This document shows positions 28,301-37,608 of a stretch of 64,000 nucleotides of DNA, piece by piece. Under the pieces are notes generated by a model, which was not told where the DNA came from, did no database searches, and saw only the letters and a program-made list of their open reading frames with translations. The position numbers and the translations under genes are program-made. This DNA is from JAMLHH01 sp037189845 (GTDB taxonomy: Bacteria; Bacteroidota; Bacteroidia; Chitinophagales; JADIYW01). The stretch covers positions 183,741 to 247,740 of the forward strand of contig JBBCIS010000004.1 of the NCBI GenBank assembly GCA_037189845.1, read 5' to 3'. Numbering within the stretch: position 1 is the stretch's first letter; each line of letters opens with the position of its first letter.

Positions 28301-28479
28301 TTCTCAACAGAGTTTTGCAGTAAGCCATCTTCATCGGTGTAATGCCTGATAAAAAAATCATCATGAGCCATCCCTTCGGCCTGCCCTGTCCGAAAAAAGC
28401 ACAATAAGCACAAAGCACTCAGAATAAAGTACGTCTTCCATCCTGTGTTAAAATGACTATGATTTGTATAAATTCCCAA
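25369..28479 (-). CDS. two-component-propeller sensor histidine kinase
   Basis: A 1036-residue sensor. Residues 1-35 contain a signal/anchor segment (YFILSALCLLCFF). A two-component-regulator beta-propeller follows (EDGLLQNSVENIVKDESGNI and repeated short strands), then a Y_Y_Y-like domain, one TM helix near residue 750 (WFYILIITALLYLIFLLVR), a coiled coil, and a HisKA domain with VAHNIKTPLRYLKSS. The HATPase domain has DNSIKHAKADVVEL and VVKDNGVGIP. The frame starts with TTG at 28479 and no internal ATG precedes the signal segment, so TTG is used. The LuxR-type regulator is immediately upstream. Confidence 0.9.
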   Translation of the reverse strand: MGIYTNHSHFNTGWKTYFILSALCLLCFFRTGQAEGMAHDDFFIRHYTDEDGLLQNSVENIVKDESGNIWMSTQNGLVKFDGQKFRIFLKKELGTASDRIMALSGFPYMKGLYAQNVSNELLWIQNGTARLVQEDEKIYQQYMKLFNTNKSRNAFGKSGYIDLGEGVVKSILRFNDTSRYVLMEENILSFYKHQQLQYIVTLPMDEDEGMDYSELVSFDDELYYAKDNSIYWIAKEGARTVSLYLDGVKDKRTENVKYRLFLTDTGSLRWFVTDGEKLYKIEKIDRITIHATTVVEDFSFAKNNIRAVLFDEASGVFYLGSITNGMYQLIPKRFNVMINEEKTSNVYYAQLEFKKGYLLTGTGEVFDIQSQKKMNIKPDVSTTGWIYINDNQGRIWCRTNRVVHVLDSANLKVLKSFRFGSGIGGMGYNAQEDAIYLGGTDVPFFKKIKAGDFLTTNFQDLGNLRGFATLVRFDSERLLIATERGLYFYNPATNEKKIVPGTNGMYIRNMFRNHSENGTFWIMIEGRGVYKFHNEELIRLPLDKNEYLLFAHSIVDDGLGNFWISCNKGLFRIRKSEWENYTPGISYVAYQYFNRSSGFNTNEFNGGANTGQMLSNGMISFSSMDGVVIFDPKKIPEQKINKNLVVNRVLNGSEILNVGDTIVWQNRNAYLRIELSIPYFGASEDVYFVYALNDNPPVISNDGWIQFNSLSAGTHLIQAFVPISGNKKVRKKIIIQVPPGWYESSWFYILIITALLYLIFLLVRYNIRRLKNENNLLEEAVGKRTKELENAVQILRESESRLNKELYFQQSLNSNVAHNIKTPLRYLKSSMGRFHQMLLKQDNESNKNESKRIFDATEELYNSTVQFITYMKAANKLGNPQIERMIIRDVAQESVEFYRKFLDENTIKIINHIDEKYIIDSPPDFFKLMMSNFLDNSIKHAKADVVELYSQIRNGELCIVVKDNGVGIPPEYVDMFNEYFQLSSNTSLRDVYVDIGIGYFTIKEMLPFVGAKIEFSENVEAGAEIKIVFKKFMEIT

Positions 28480-28573
28480 CTCAGCTTTAATTTTCTGTTG
28501 TAAATCTACTTAGGAAATCTAAAACACCCTGAAAACAATCCTGAGCTCAGTAAGTGAATCAAAAAAGCCATTG

Positions 28574-29197
28574 CTATATCATTTTATTGAGCTTCACTTT
28601 TTCTATCAACTCAACGATATTGCTGACATTCATTTTTTGGAATATTCTTACTTTATAAGTACTGATAGTATTCAGTCGCAGATTGAGTGTATTCGCGATT
28701 TCTGATGTAGAGTTTCCTTTTACCAGCAGATTCAAAATTTCCCACTCTCTGTCTGAAAGCGTTGCTATTTCACTTTTATTATTAGAGAAATTAGAGAGCT
28801 GATGCTGTACCAGTTTTTCACTGATGTATTTATCTCCTTTGAGGATAGTTTTTACTGCATGAATAACGACTTCTTCTTCTGTGTCCTTACCCAGATATCC
28901 GGAAGCTCCCGCCTGAATATATCTCATGGCAAAAACAGATTCGTCATAACTGGAAAAAACAAGGATTTTTACATTTTTATCCCGAAGGTGTATAGAAGGA
29001 ATCATGTCCAGATTGTCCCCACCCGGCATATTGATATCCAATAAAATCAAATCGAACTGATGGTCACTGAGCAATGCTATTACCTGATCAAAATTGCCGG
29101 CTTCACTGATTTCTACATTTCCGAACTCATCTTTTAACAATAAGGAAGTTCCTAATCTCACAATGCTATGATCGTCAGCAATTAATATTCTCAGCAT
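28574..29197 (-). CDS. NarL/LuxR-type response regulator
   Basis: A 207-residue regulator with a receiver domain (DDHSIVRLG at the start, phosphoacceptor LDINMPGGD at about residue 55, SSYDESVFAMRYIQAGASGY) and a LuxR-type HTH at the C-terminus (LSDREWEILNLLVKGNS). Start chosen at ATG 29197 (MLRILIADDH) because a perfect -7 box lies at 29240-29247; the frame's earlier codon at 29242 falls inside it. It sits just upstream of the histidine kinase gene and is probably its partner. Confidence 0.93.
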   Translation of the reverse strand: MLRILIADDHSIVRLGTSLLLKDEFGNVEISEAGNFDQVIALLSDHQFDLILLDINMPGGDNLDMIPSIHLRDKNVKILVFSSYDESVFAMRYIQAGASGYLGKDTEEEVVIHAVKTILKGDKYISEKLVQHQLSNFSNNKSEIATLSDREWEILNLLVKGNSTSEIANTLNLRLNTISTYKVRIFQKMNVSNIVELIEKVKLNKMI

Positions 29198-29239
29198 ATC
29201 AAATTCTATATCAGGTATAAACTTAAGTAAAATGATAGG

Positions 29240-29247
29240 CAAAAATA
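29240..29247 (-). promoter_or_regulatory. -7 box of response-regulator gene
   Basis: TATTTTTG on the minus strand, a perfect match. About 42 nt separate it from the ATG at 29197. Confidence 0.6.
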
Positions 29248-29400
29248 TCAGAAATTATTCTACAAATACAATTACAATTATTCTATAAATAATCATTCAA
29301 TATTCGACAATTACATTGCTGGCATATTAATAATTTTGCATGCGTCGTTTAAACATGTGATTGATTAAATGATGTACGGACAGTTATGTTTCATCATGAC

Positions 29401-29429
29401 AAAAAACAGAGGAGGGCTTTTTAGCCCTC
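29401..29429 (-). terminator. terminator overlapping the stop codon of the barrel gene
   Basis: GAGGGCT / AGCCCTC stem (29412-29418 with 29423-29429), 4-nt loop; on the minus strand TGTTTTTTG follows. The TAA stop of the barrel gene (29421-29423) lies in the loop and first stem base, so the last codons form the terminator. Confidence 0.85.
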
Positions 29430-32282
29430 TTTTTTATTGCCTGAATTGAATTTATTGAACTTATAAGTGAATTGTAACATGAAGTATCTGCCCAGAACAT
29501 CTACTCTGGAATCCTGCACATAGGTTTCTGTAACTGTTCTGGATATGCTGTTGTTTACCCCAAGCATATCAAATACCTGCAGCTTTAGTTCTGCTGCTCT
29601 GTTTTTCAAAAACTTGTATCCTACTCCGGCATTCCACAGTGCAAAATTGGTATTGTAACTATCTGCCAAACCTATATAATGATTATACACGATATCTGAA
29701 GAAATCACTATTCCTTTCCACGGCAATACATTGACTGCAGCATTTGCTACTCCGGTATAGTAATTATTATCTGATGAAGATCTTTGACTGTATTTTACAA
29801 TATTATAGTTGGCCTGGTATCCTACCCGGAAATCTATTTTTTCGCTGATATTACTTCCCAGCAAAAATCCGGTATTGAAGTTATAGGTATTATTGAATTG
29901 CAAAACCTCGTTAACAAGGTTAGGTATTCTGTTATATGAAAAACCCGCCATGACATTCAGATTGCTTTTCATAAATAACAGCGGTGTTCCGTAATTCATA
30001 AAAGATCTCACATTCCAGTTTCCATCGACGTTGACAGGCCGGGTATATTGCCCACCGGCAGGCAATGCTATATCACCGATCATTGTATCTCTGGCAGCCA
30101 GTACTGTAGAATTAGTGATATAGTTGTTATTGACTCCTCCACCTATAAATATAAAAGCAGAGCGCCCTTTGGCTGCCTGAGCAAACCGCCATCTGCCACC
30201 TACAAAATGACTGTATTGTTGATCCAGGTCTTTGTTACCACTGGACAAAATCAATGGATTCGTATTATCTACCACATCCTGCAGCTGAGTCACATTTGGA
30301 GTTCTCACACTGGTTCTGTAAAATAAACTGACGCTGCTGGATTTCGAAAATTTGTATCCCAACTGTGCCGAAGGCAGAAAATTATTATAGTATTTTTCTA
30401 CATCTATGTCTGTCGGAAATGTTCTGTCGCTCAGCAAAGATGTATATTGATAGTTCATGCCAATATTAAAATCCAGCTTCTCAGCTTTATACCGGTAGCT
30501 GGCACCTGTTCTGTGTGCCCAGTTAACATTTTCGAATACATTACTCAGGCTCAGATCCACGATCGTATAATCATTCGTAGCTTCATTATACTGATATGTA
30601 AATCTATCCGAAGTAGATTTAGTATAATTAGGAGCATAATTTACCTGAATCTGGCTTTTCTTGCCGAGAGGTTCGGTATAATTTACTTCCCCACCTAAAG
30701 TCAGTGTTTTTGACAATCCGTCTGTCCATTGATCCTGCACAATCAATGAATCAATATTTTCTGAATAGTAATTATTGGCCAAAAGATAATTATCAGAAAA
30801 CCTGTTATTCAATCCCGTTTCCAATCTGACACTATAAGTTCTGCCTTGTTTACCAAGCTTGTGCTTATACAAAATAGAATTAGAGAGATTATAAGCTTTA
30901 CTGATTGTGGAATTATCATTTTCACTTTTACTCAATGTTTCTCCATTCATCAGAGTAGTAAGCGCATTGACCAGTGTACTTGCATCATTATCCTGGAAAC
31001 TAAATCTTGGTCTGAATGTAAAAGATTTTTTATCATCTATATCGTAATCGATTTTTGCACTGAATCTGTGGTTATTATTATATGTCAGAGATGCACCGTC
31101 CTGGTGATATATCTGCTCAAAATCTTCTGTCAGATACTGTCTGTCCAATAATGAATTGTTCTCGTTTTTTGTTCTGTTATAAAAGTAGTTGGAAGATATT
31201 TTGACTTTCTTCCATTCTTCCACATAGTTCAAACCTATGCCATTGGTCAGGCTGATTCCTCCTTGTCCAGGCACCAGAAAATTACTCACATTGTTTTCTC
31301 CAAATCCTCCCGGAGCACCACCCTGAGATCCGGATCCTCCTGAGCCTCCTCTTGGCCCCATATTTCCGGAAGGTCTGTTGTTTGTACTAGAAGCCACTCC
31401 TACTAAATCTTCACTACTAAAATTCTGAATATTGATATTATTGGAAAGACCCACCAAAGATATTCTTCTTGTACCCTTGAAATAATTCAGATTTCCACCG
31501 GCGTTATACCTGTTATCTGTACCATAACCAACATACGCCCTGCCAAAAACACCATCTTTAATCTGTCCCCTGGTGATGATGTTCATCGTCTTTTCCGTAT
31601 TGCCATCATTGAATCCGGTGAATTGGGCCTGATCACTCAACCGGTCATATATCTGCACTTTATCGACTATCTCTGCAGGAAGATTTTTCAATACCATCAT
31701 GGCGTCATCTCCGAAAAATTCTTTCCCGTCTACCAAAACACGCTTCACTTCTTCTCCCTGAGCCTGCACTTTTCCATCCTGAATCATTACTCCCGGCATT
31801 TTAGTCACCAGATCAGAAGCATCCGCATCAGGATTAACCTTAAAGGCGTCCGCATTCATCTGAACCGTATCGTCTTTGACGACCATACGCGGCATAATAG
31901 CTTCTACCTGAGTTTCCTGAAGCACTTTGGCATCTTCTGCCAATTCAAAACTGACATCTCTCAGATCTGCATCTGCCACGGATATATTCTTACTCAGTGA
32001 CAAATAACCCAGATAAGATGCTCTGACCACATATCTTCCCTGTGATACATTTCCAAGTCTGTAAGTACCATCGATATCTGTAACGGTCCCGTTCACCTGA
32101 GTAGAATCCGGTAATCTCAACAAGACAACATTTGCCCCTATGAGCTCTTCCTGTAATATTTTATCTACTACTTTACCGGACACTGCAGCTCCCTGTGCAA
32201 AAACATTCTGAGATATTACGATAGCAATTATGAAAAAAAATACAGCACTATACTTCTGCACAACACTTAGTCGACGGGTCAT
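29421..32282 (-). CDS. outer-membrane beta-barrel protein with CarboxypepD_reg plug
   Basis: A 953-residue outer-membrane protein. Signal peptide: residues 1-30 (VFFFIIAIVISQNVFA). A CarboxypepD_reg-like domain follows at about 35-110 (GKVVDKILQEELIGANVVLL), a plug-like domain at about 125-240 (LVTKMPGVMIQDGKVQAQGE), a Gly/Ser-rich segment near residue 325, and a large beta-barrel to the end. It belongs to the outer-membrane beta-barrel (OMP_b-brl_3) group, related to TonB-dependent receptors but without a clear TonB box. Start chosen at ATG 32282. The OmpA-like gene lies 61 bp upstream, suggesting cotranscription. Confidence 0.85.
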   Translation of the reverse strand: MTRRLSVVQKYSAVFFFIIAIVISQNVFAQGAAVSGKVVDKILQEELIGANVVLLRLPDSTQVNGTVTDIDGTYRLGNVSQGRYVVRASYLGYLSLSKNISVADADLRDVSFELAEDAKVLQETQVEAIMPRMVVKDDTVQMNADAFKVNPDADASDLVTKMPGVMIQDGKVQAQGEEVKRVLVDGKEFFGDDAMMVLKNLPAEIVDKVQIYDRLSDQAQFTGFNDGNTEKTMNIITRGQIKDGVFGRAYVGYGTDNRYNAGGNLNYFKGTRRISLVGLSNNINIQNFSSEDLVGVASSTNNRPSGNMGPRGGSGGSGSQGGAPGGFGENNVSNFLVPGQGGISLTNGIGLNYVEEWKKVKISSNYFYNRTKNENNSLLDRQYLTEDFEQIYHQDGASLTYNNNHRFSAKIDYDIDDKKSFTFRPRFSFQDNDASTLVNALTTLMNGETLSKSENDNSTISKAYNLSNSILYKHKLGKQGRTYSVRLETGLNNRFSDNYLLANNYYSENIDSLIVQDQWTDGLSKTLTLGGEVNYTEPLGKKSQIQVNYAPNYTKSTSDRFTYQYNEATNDYTIVDLSLSNVFENVNWAHRTGASYRYKAEKLDFNIGMNYQYTSLLSDRTFPTDIDVEKYYNNFLPSAQLGYKFSKSSSVSLFYRTSVRTPNVTQLQDVVDNTNPLILSSGNKDLDQQYSHFVGGRWRFAQAAKGRSAFIFIGGGVNNNYITNSTVLAARDTMIGDIALPAGGQYTRPVNVDGNWNVRSFMNYGTPLLFMKSNLNVMAGFSYNRIPNLVNEVLQFNNTYNFNTGFLLGSNISEKIDFRVGYQANYNIVKYSQRSSSDNNYYTGVANAAVNVLPWKGIVISSDIVYNHYIGLADSYNTNFALWNAGVGYKFLKNRAAELKLQVFDMLGVNNSISRTVTETYVQDSRVDVLGRYFMLQFTYKFNKFNSGNKKEG

Positions 32283-32343
32283 AAAAAGAAAAATTTGTAC
32301 TAAAGACGGGACTAACCAGGAAAGGTTTAATCCAATCTGCACA

Positions 32344-32973
32344 TTATTTGAATAAAACAGAGATTTCTACCCTTCTGGCTTGCTGATAATCATCCTGAAG
32401 ACGATCTACTCCGGCACCGGTAATTTTAATTTTTGCAGAAGATACTCCCTGTGAAATCAACCACTTAGCCGCATATTCAGCTCTTCTTTTGCTGAGTATT
32501 AAATTATAGGCTGCTGAACCTGTAGGATCTGCATAACCTGTCAGATAAATTTTCTGAACCTGATCGCTTTTCAAAATCACAAGAGATTTTTGCAAGTCAG
32601 ATATATCTTGTGTATCTACATTAAAACCATTTACCGGGTAGAGCAACGTAAAGTTAACAGAAGGAATATCAATTATTTTCTTCACACTCACATGCGCACT
32701 TGCCAATGCATCTGTATTCGGATCGAATACATCCATCACGCCATTCAAGCCACGCGCAGTATTTTCATGCTGCGGTTCTATTTCCGTTCGTATTCCATTA
32801 AAATCTTCCTCATTTTTCCCATCTACATAATAAGTTTCCATGACACCATTCATGCCAGGGAAAGCTGTCTCTCCAAAAGTAGACATCATGCCGTTTTCAT
32901 TCGCAGATACAGACCAGACACCTCCGGCAGGTACGAATGACCAGACAAATAGTATTAGAAAAAGGCGCTTCAT
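32344..32973 (-). CDS. OmpA-domain secreted protein
   Basis: A 209-residue protein with an N-terminal signal peptide (MKRLFLILFVWSFVPAGG). A C-terminal OmpA-like peptidoglycan-binding domain begins near residue 108 (LLYPVNGFNVD), with LTGYADPTGSAAYNLILSKR, KIKITGAG and a closing ARRVEISVLFK. The region between (MNGVMETYYVDGKNE, LNGVMDVFDP) contains two similar short motifs. As the OmpA domain lacks a barrel it may link the outer-membrane barrel downstream to peptidoglycan. The barrel gene follows 61 bp later. Confidence 0.86.
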   Translation of the reverse strand: MKRLFLILFVWSFVPAGGVWSVSANENGMMSTFGETAFPGMNGVMETYYVDGKNEEDFNGIRTEIEPQHENTARGLNGVMDVFDPNTDALASAHVSVKKIIDIPSVNFTLLYPVNGFNVDTQDISDLQKSLVILKSDQVQKIYLTGYADPTGSAAYNLILSKRRAEYAAKWLISQGVSSAKIKITGAGVDRLQDDYQQARRVEISVLFK

Positions 32974-33254
32974 AAATTTAAGGATAGTGATTTCCCAACA
33001 ATAATTCAGCCAAAATAAACATCTCCTGAATATTTTTCAGATTCTTTTGCAATACACATGAAGATGTTCAATGTAGCTTCCATTCTTTAAAAACTCAACT
33101 CAAAAGAATTTAGTATTAGCAAGTACTACAGATTAACAATATTTCAAGGCATACGCTTCAAATTTAGTTCACAAACCATCTGTTATCAGGAAAAAACTCC
33201 AAATATTCATATCTTCAAACAACTCTTATAAAACGATAACGTTGTATTAAAAAT

Positions 33255-36200
33255 ATGAACTCTTACGAATCACTCATTGAGCAGCTCGACCAGTTTATCA
33301 GAAAATACTATCTCAGTAAAATTCTGAAAGGGTCATTACTGTTTGTAGCCGGAGTACTGAGTCTCTATTTACTATTGAGTATCGGAGAATTTGCATTTTA
33401 TTTTTCATCCTGGTTCAGATGGTTATTAGTCTCGGGATTTATACTGGCTTCAGGATATGCGCTCATCAGCTGGATAATGATACCATTGAGCAAGTATTTC
33501 AACATCGGCAAAGGTCTTTCTCATGAACAGGCAGCAGATATTATCGGCAAACATTTCCCGGAAGTTCAGGATAAATTACTCAACATCCTCCAGCTAAATT
33601 CTGATCAGGCAGCATCAGGCAGCCGGGAATTATTACAGGCAAGCGTTCAGCAAAAAATTAATCAAATCAGCTGGGTACCTTTCAGCAATGCTGTAGATCT
33701 CAAAGACAATCAAAAGTTTTTGCGTTATGCTGTTCCACCTCTGATTATTCTGCTTGGCATTATATTTATTGCCCCGAACATCCTGACCGAAAGTAATGCC
33801 CGGTTGAGTCAGCCCTCGAAAGCATTTGCCAAACCTGCTCCTTTTGATATTATTATCAATGATGCGCAACTTAAAGTACAACAATTCGGAGATGCTGAGA
33901 TTACAGTCAAGGTAAAAGGTAAAATATTACCGGCAAAGATGGAATGGGTTCAAAATGGACAGACATTTCCGCTCATTCAGACAGACGCAAATACATTTAC
34001 CTATAAAGCATTACACGTTCAGGAGGATATCAGATTCAGAGTTTTAGCCAATGGCTTCTTCTCAGATGAATACACCTTAAAAGTGATCAAAAAGCCGGTA
34101 GTTTCTTCCATGCAGATTTCACTGGACTATCCTGCATATACGAAAAGAAAGAAAGAAACTGTACAGAATACCGGAGATCTCGTTGTTCCGGCCGGCACGA
34201 AAATAACCTGGAAGCTTTCTGCAAAAAATGCTCAGAAAGTAGCTATTAAATTCAACAATGATTCCATAAAATATCTTACACAGGAAAGATCTGCATATAC
34301 TTTCACGAAAACTGCTTCAGACAATTATACATATAAGCTGTTTGCTTTCAATGCTGACAATCCAAAAGGCGATTCTGTATTATATTCTATTTCTGTAACA
34401 GAGGATCAATTTCCCGCTATTCAGGTTGATCAAATGGCTGACAGCAGCCAGCCAGGGAATATCTTTTTCATGGGGAATGCATCTGATGACTATGGAATTT
34501 CACGGATTATATTTCACGCGTCTGTAAAAAATGAAAAAGGCCAGATCAAAAAAACGTTACAAAATAATATTGCTGTCAATCACCCGACTCTGGCTGACTT
34601 TACTCATAAATTTGCATTGACACCTTTACAATTATTAGCAGGGGAAAAAGTTGAATACTATTTTGTTGTATGGGATAACGACGCTGTACGTGGCAGTAAA
34701 TCCACCAAATCTGCCATATTTACATATACTGTCCCGACAACTTCTGAGCTAAAAAACATAGAAATTTCAAACAATCAAAGTATCAAGTCCTCCCTTCAAT
34801 CCACCACAAAAGAAGTGCAAAAGCTGTCCAAAGACCTTCAGTCACTCAAAGAAAAGGTGCTGACAAAGAAAAATCTTAGCTGGGAAGATAAAAAGGAAGC
34901 GCAGGACTTGCTCAACAAGCACGAGCAGCTCAAAGAAGAGATTAAAGATATCAAAGACAAATACGAAGAGAATATCAAAAATCAGGAGCTGTTCAAAGAA
35001 GTAGACCCGGAAATTCTGGAGAAGCAGGAAATGCTTAACCAGATGATGGAAGATCTGCTCAGTCAGGAGATGAAAGATCTGATGAAAGAACTTGAAGAGC
35101 TATTGGAGAAATTTCAACAGAATAATGCCTTTGAGAAACTGGAAAATATGCAAATGGGCAATGAGCAGCTCAACAAAGAGCTGGATAAGATGCTCGAATT
35201 ATTCAAAAAGCTGGAGCTCGAACAAAAGGCTTCTGATATAGCGCAACAGCTGGAAGATCTGGCGAAAAAGCAAGACGATGCTCAAAAGCAACCGGATGCA
35301 CAAAAACAAGAGCAGCTCAATCAGAAATTTCAGGATATTAAAAAGGATTTTGATCAGTTAGAAAAGCTCAATCAACAGCAAAAAGATCATTTAGATCTCA
35401 ATGAATCCAAAGAGCAAAAGGATGAAATTGAGAAAAACATGAATCAGGCAAAAGAAAATCTGGAGAAAAACCAACAGCAGCCCGCACAAAAGCAACAGCA
35501 GAAAGCCAGTGATGGCATGAAGCAAATGGCTCAGAATATGAAAAGCCAGATGATGCAGATGCAAATGCAGCAGCAGAGCGAGGATATCAATACTATCCGG
35601 AGAATTCTTAGTAACCTGCTCAAATTCTCAAAAGATCAGGAAGATCTGATGCTCCGGGTGAAAAAGACACACGAAACTGATACCAAATTTTCAAAACTGG
35701 TACAGGAGCAGCAGCATCTGAAAGAAGAAGCTGTCATTATTGAAGATAGCCTGACAGCGCTCGGAAAAAGGGTTTTCCAGCTGCAATCTTTCATATCAGA
35801 TGAATTGTATAAGCTCAAAAGAGATCTTAAAAAATCTACTTCTTTACTGGAAGCAAAACAAAGAGGTCAGGCTACCGCTGCCCAGCAATATGCTATGACC
35901 AGCGCTAATAATCTGGCGTTGATGCTCAGTGAAACGATGGATCAGATGCAGCAGCAAATGCAAAAAATGGGAAGCTCCGGTTCATGCAGCAATCCTAATG
36001 GCAGTAAGCCGAGTATGCCAAGTCCCGGTGATCTGAAAAAACTGCAGGAACAGCTGGGTCAGGATCTTCAGAAAATGGGTAAACAAATGCAGGAAGGCAA
36101 ATCCGGATCTGAAATCAATAAAGGTCTGGCAGATATGGCTCAGCGTCAGGCTGCAATCCGGGAAGGCCTGAGAAAAATGCGGGAAAATATGTCTCAGCAA

Positions 36201-36527
36201 CAGAAAAAAGATAATAATATTGATCAGCTGATAGATGAACTGGATAAAAATGAAACTGACATTGTCAACAAAAAGATCAATCAGCAGACTATCATCAGAC
36301 AAAAAAATATAGAAACCCGGATGCTGGAACTGGAAAAAGCAATGAGAGAGCAGGACGAGAAGGACGATCGTTCTTCACAGACAGCACAGGATTTTCCATC
36401 AGCTACACCTCCTGAAATTGAAGAATTTTTAAAAAGAAGGAGATCTAACCTAAATATTTCAGAAAATCTTCCCCCGGAATTGAAACCATTCTACAAAAAG
36501 CTCGTTGATAAATACAATTCCAAATAA
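33255..36527 (+). CDS. DUF4175-like membrane coiled-coil protein
   Basis: A 1090-residue protein. Three hydrophobic segments lie at about 23-51, 56-78 and 152-175. An Ig-like beta-rich region spans about 190-500. From about residue 500 to the end it is dominated by long coiled coils rich in Lys, Glu, Gln and Met (e.g. QQKDHLDLNESKEQKDEIEK). This is the DUF4175 family layout, of unknown function, often next to a HATPase and ybeY as here. A likely envelope-spanning scaffold, inferred from its layout. Confidence 0.85.
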   Translation: MNSYESLIEQLDQFIRKYYLSKILKGSLLFVAGVLSLYLLLSIGEFAFYFSSWFRWLLVSGFILASGYALISWIMIPLSKYFNIGKGLSHEQAADIIGKHFPEVQDKLLNILQLNSDQAASGSRELLQASVQQKINQISWVPFSNAVDLKDNQKFLRYAVPPLIILLGIIFIAPNILTESNARLSQPSKAFAKPAPFDIIINDAQLKVQQFGDAEITVKVKGKILPAKMEWVQNGQTFPLIQTDANTFTYKALHVQEDIRFRVLANGFFSDEYTLKVIKKPVVSSMQISLDYPAYTKRKKETVQNTGDLVVPAGTKITWKLSAKNAQKVAIKFNNDSIKYLTQERSAYTFTKTASDNYTYKLFAFNADNPKGDSVLYSISVTEDQFPAIQVDQMADSSQPGNIFFMGNASDDYGISRIIFHASVKNEKGQIKKTLQNNIAVNHPTLADFTHKFALTPLQLLAGEKVEYYFVVWDNDAVRGSKSTKSAIFTYTVPTTSELKNIEISNNQSIKSSLQSTTKEVQKLSKDLQSLKEKVLTKKNLSWEDKKEAQDLLNKHEQLKEEIKDIKDKYEENIKNQELFKEVDPEILEKQEMLNQMMEDLLSQEMKDLMKELEELLEKFQQNNAFEKLENMQMGNEQLNKELDKMLELFKKLELEQKASDIAQQLEDLAKKQDDAQKQPDAQKQEQLNQKFQDIKKDFDQLEKLNQQQKDHLDLNESKEQKDEIEKNMNQAKENLEKNQQQPAQKQQQKASDGMKQMAQNMKSQMMQMQMQQQSEDINTIRRILSNLLKFSKDQEDLMLRVKKTHETDTKFSKLVQEQQHLKEEAVIIEDSLTALGKRVFQLQSFISDELYKLKRDLKKSTSLLEAKQRGQATAAQQYAMTSANNLALMLSETMDQMQQQMQKMGSSGSCSNPNGSKPSMPSPGDLKKLQEQLGQDLQKMGKQMQEGKSGSEINKGLADMAQRQAAIREGLRKMRENMSQQQKKDNNIDQLIDELDKNETDIVNKKINQQTIIRQKNIETRMLELEKAMREQDEKDDRSSQTAQDFPSATPPEIEEFLKRRRSNLNISENLPPELKPFYKKLVDKYNSK

Positions 36528-36531
36528 ATTA

Positions 36532-36562
36532 TTGACATTTTTTTTTGTAACATTACATTTTG
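36532..36562 (+). promoter_or_regulatory. promoter of HATPase gene
   Basis: TTG at 36532-36534, 19 bp and TACATTTTG at 36554-36562 (one base longer than TANNTTTG). The gene's ATG is at 36587; the earlier TTG at 36560 falls in the box. Confidence 0.45.
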
Positions 36563-36586
36563 AAGACATTTTCCACTACAACTCAG

Positions 36587-36982
36587 ATGAGACAGCCTAT
36601 ACTTATCCCATCTTCTTTAAAGAACATTCACATTATCGAAGACTACATTGATAACGTCCGAAATGACTTTATGATTGATGACAGTATCTACGGCAATATC
36701 CATCTTGCTGTAGTAGAAGCTGTTACGAATGCAATCGTTCATGGTAATAAATCTGATGAAAACAAGGAAATTTTCTTTAATACAGAAAAGAGTGAATCCA
36801 GCATTACTTTTATTGTAAAAGATCAGGGAACAGGCTTCGATGACAATTCTATTCCTGATCCTACGCTTCCTGAAAACAGAGAAAAATTAAGTGGCCGCGG
36901 CGTTTTTTTAATTAAAAATCTTGCTGATGATGTCATCTTCACAGATAACGGGACTTCATTGCATATGATATTTAAGCTTTAG
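36587..36982 (+). CDS. anti-sigma-type HATPase regulator
   Basis: A 131-residue single-domain ATPase of the SpoIIAB/RsbW type. The N-box is VVEAVTNAIVHGNKSDE, and the G-boxes are IVKDQGTGFDDNSIPD and SGRGVFLIKNLADDVIF. Such proteins bind ATP and act as anti-sigma factors or serine kinases for partner anti-anti-sigma proteins. No sigma factor or STAS gene is adjacent, so the target is unknown. Start at ATG 36587 was chosen because the 36554-36562 promoter lies in the earlier frame extension. Confidence 0.85.
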   Translation: MRQPILIPSSLKNIHIIEDYIDNVRNDFMIDDSIYGNIHLAVVEAVTNAIVHGNKSDENKEIFFNTEKSESSITFIVKDQGTGFDDNSIPDPTLPENREKLSGRGVFLIKNLADDVIFTDNGTSLHMIFKL

Positions 36983-37018
36983 TACCGGAATCTTTACTTT
37001 GCAGGAAGTTTAGTAATC

Positions 37019-37456
37019 ATGTCAGTCAGTTTTCATTATATAGATATTCCACAATTTAAGTGGAAAGTTACTCCTATGAAAAAATGGATAAAATCCATTG
37101 CAGAAAATGAAGAGTTCCGCGTAGTAGATTTGTCTTATGTATTTTGTACGGATGAATATCTTTTAGATATTAATATTCAGCATCTTGATCACCATACGCT
37201 GACAGATATTATCACATTTGATCTTTCGGATCATCCGGACAGTCCTGAAATAGAAGGTGAAATCTATATCAGCATTGACCGTGTAAAAGAAAATGCAAAG
37301 AACTTCAAGGTGTCTTTTGAAAGTGAATTATCAAGGGTTCTGGCTCACGGCATTCTACACTTATGCGGATACAAGGATAAATCTCCTGAAGAAGAGCAGC
37401 TGATGAGAGAAAAGGAAAATTTTTATCTGGCTATGTCTCCACTTTGTTATCAATAA
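37019..37456 (+). CDS. ybeY: endoribonuclease YbeY
   Basis: A metal-dependent endoribonuclease for 16S rRNA 3' maturation and ribosome quality control. The 145-residue protein has the family signature LAHGILHLCGYKDKSPEEEQ, with two histidines HxxxH; the usual third ligand histidine is replaced by Lys-Asp, as in many Bacteroidota. DIITFDLSDHPDSPEIEGEI is the conserved neighbouring strand. ATG at 37019 follows TACTTTG (36995-37001), a shortened -7 box. The neighbourhood (DUF4175-like, HATPase, ybeY) is a conserved cluster. Confidence 0.93.
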   Translation: MSVSFHYIDIPQFKWKVTPMKKWIKSIAENEEFRVVDLSYVFCTDEYLLDINIQHLDHHTLTDIITFDLSDHPDSPEIEGEIYISIDRVKENAKNFKVSFESELSRVLAHGILHLCGYKDKSPEEEQLMREKENFYLAMSPLCYQ

Positions 37457-37547
37457 TTATTCTATTTGCTATAGAAATAGAACCAATATCATTCCGTAAT
37501 GCAGTGGAGGAGAGATTCAAGGTAAAAGCACGCAAAAGGGATCGCTC

Positions 37548-37583
37548 AAAAAAGAAAAAGCTCAACAACTTACGTTATTGAGC
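37548..37583 (-). terminator. intrinsic terminator of thrA-thrB
   Basis: GCTCAACAAC / GTTATTGAGC 10-bp stem with one wobble (37560-37583) and TTTTTCTTTTTT behind it on the minus strand, 25 bp after the thrB stop. Confidence 0.85.
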
Positions 37584-37608
37584 CTGTATGCTTAAATTAT
37601 CCCGGAGA

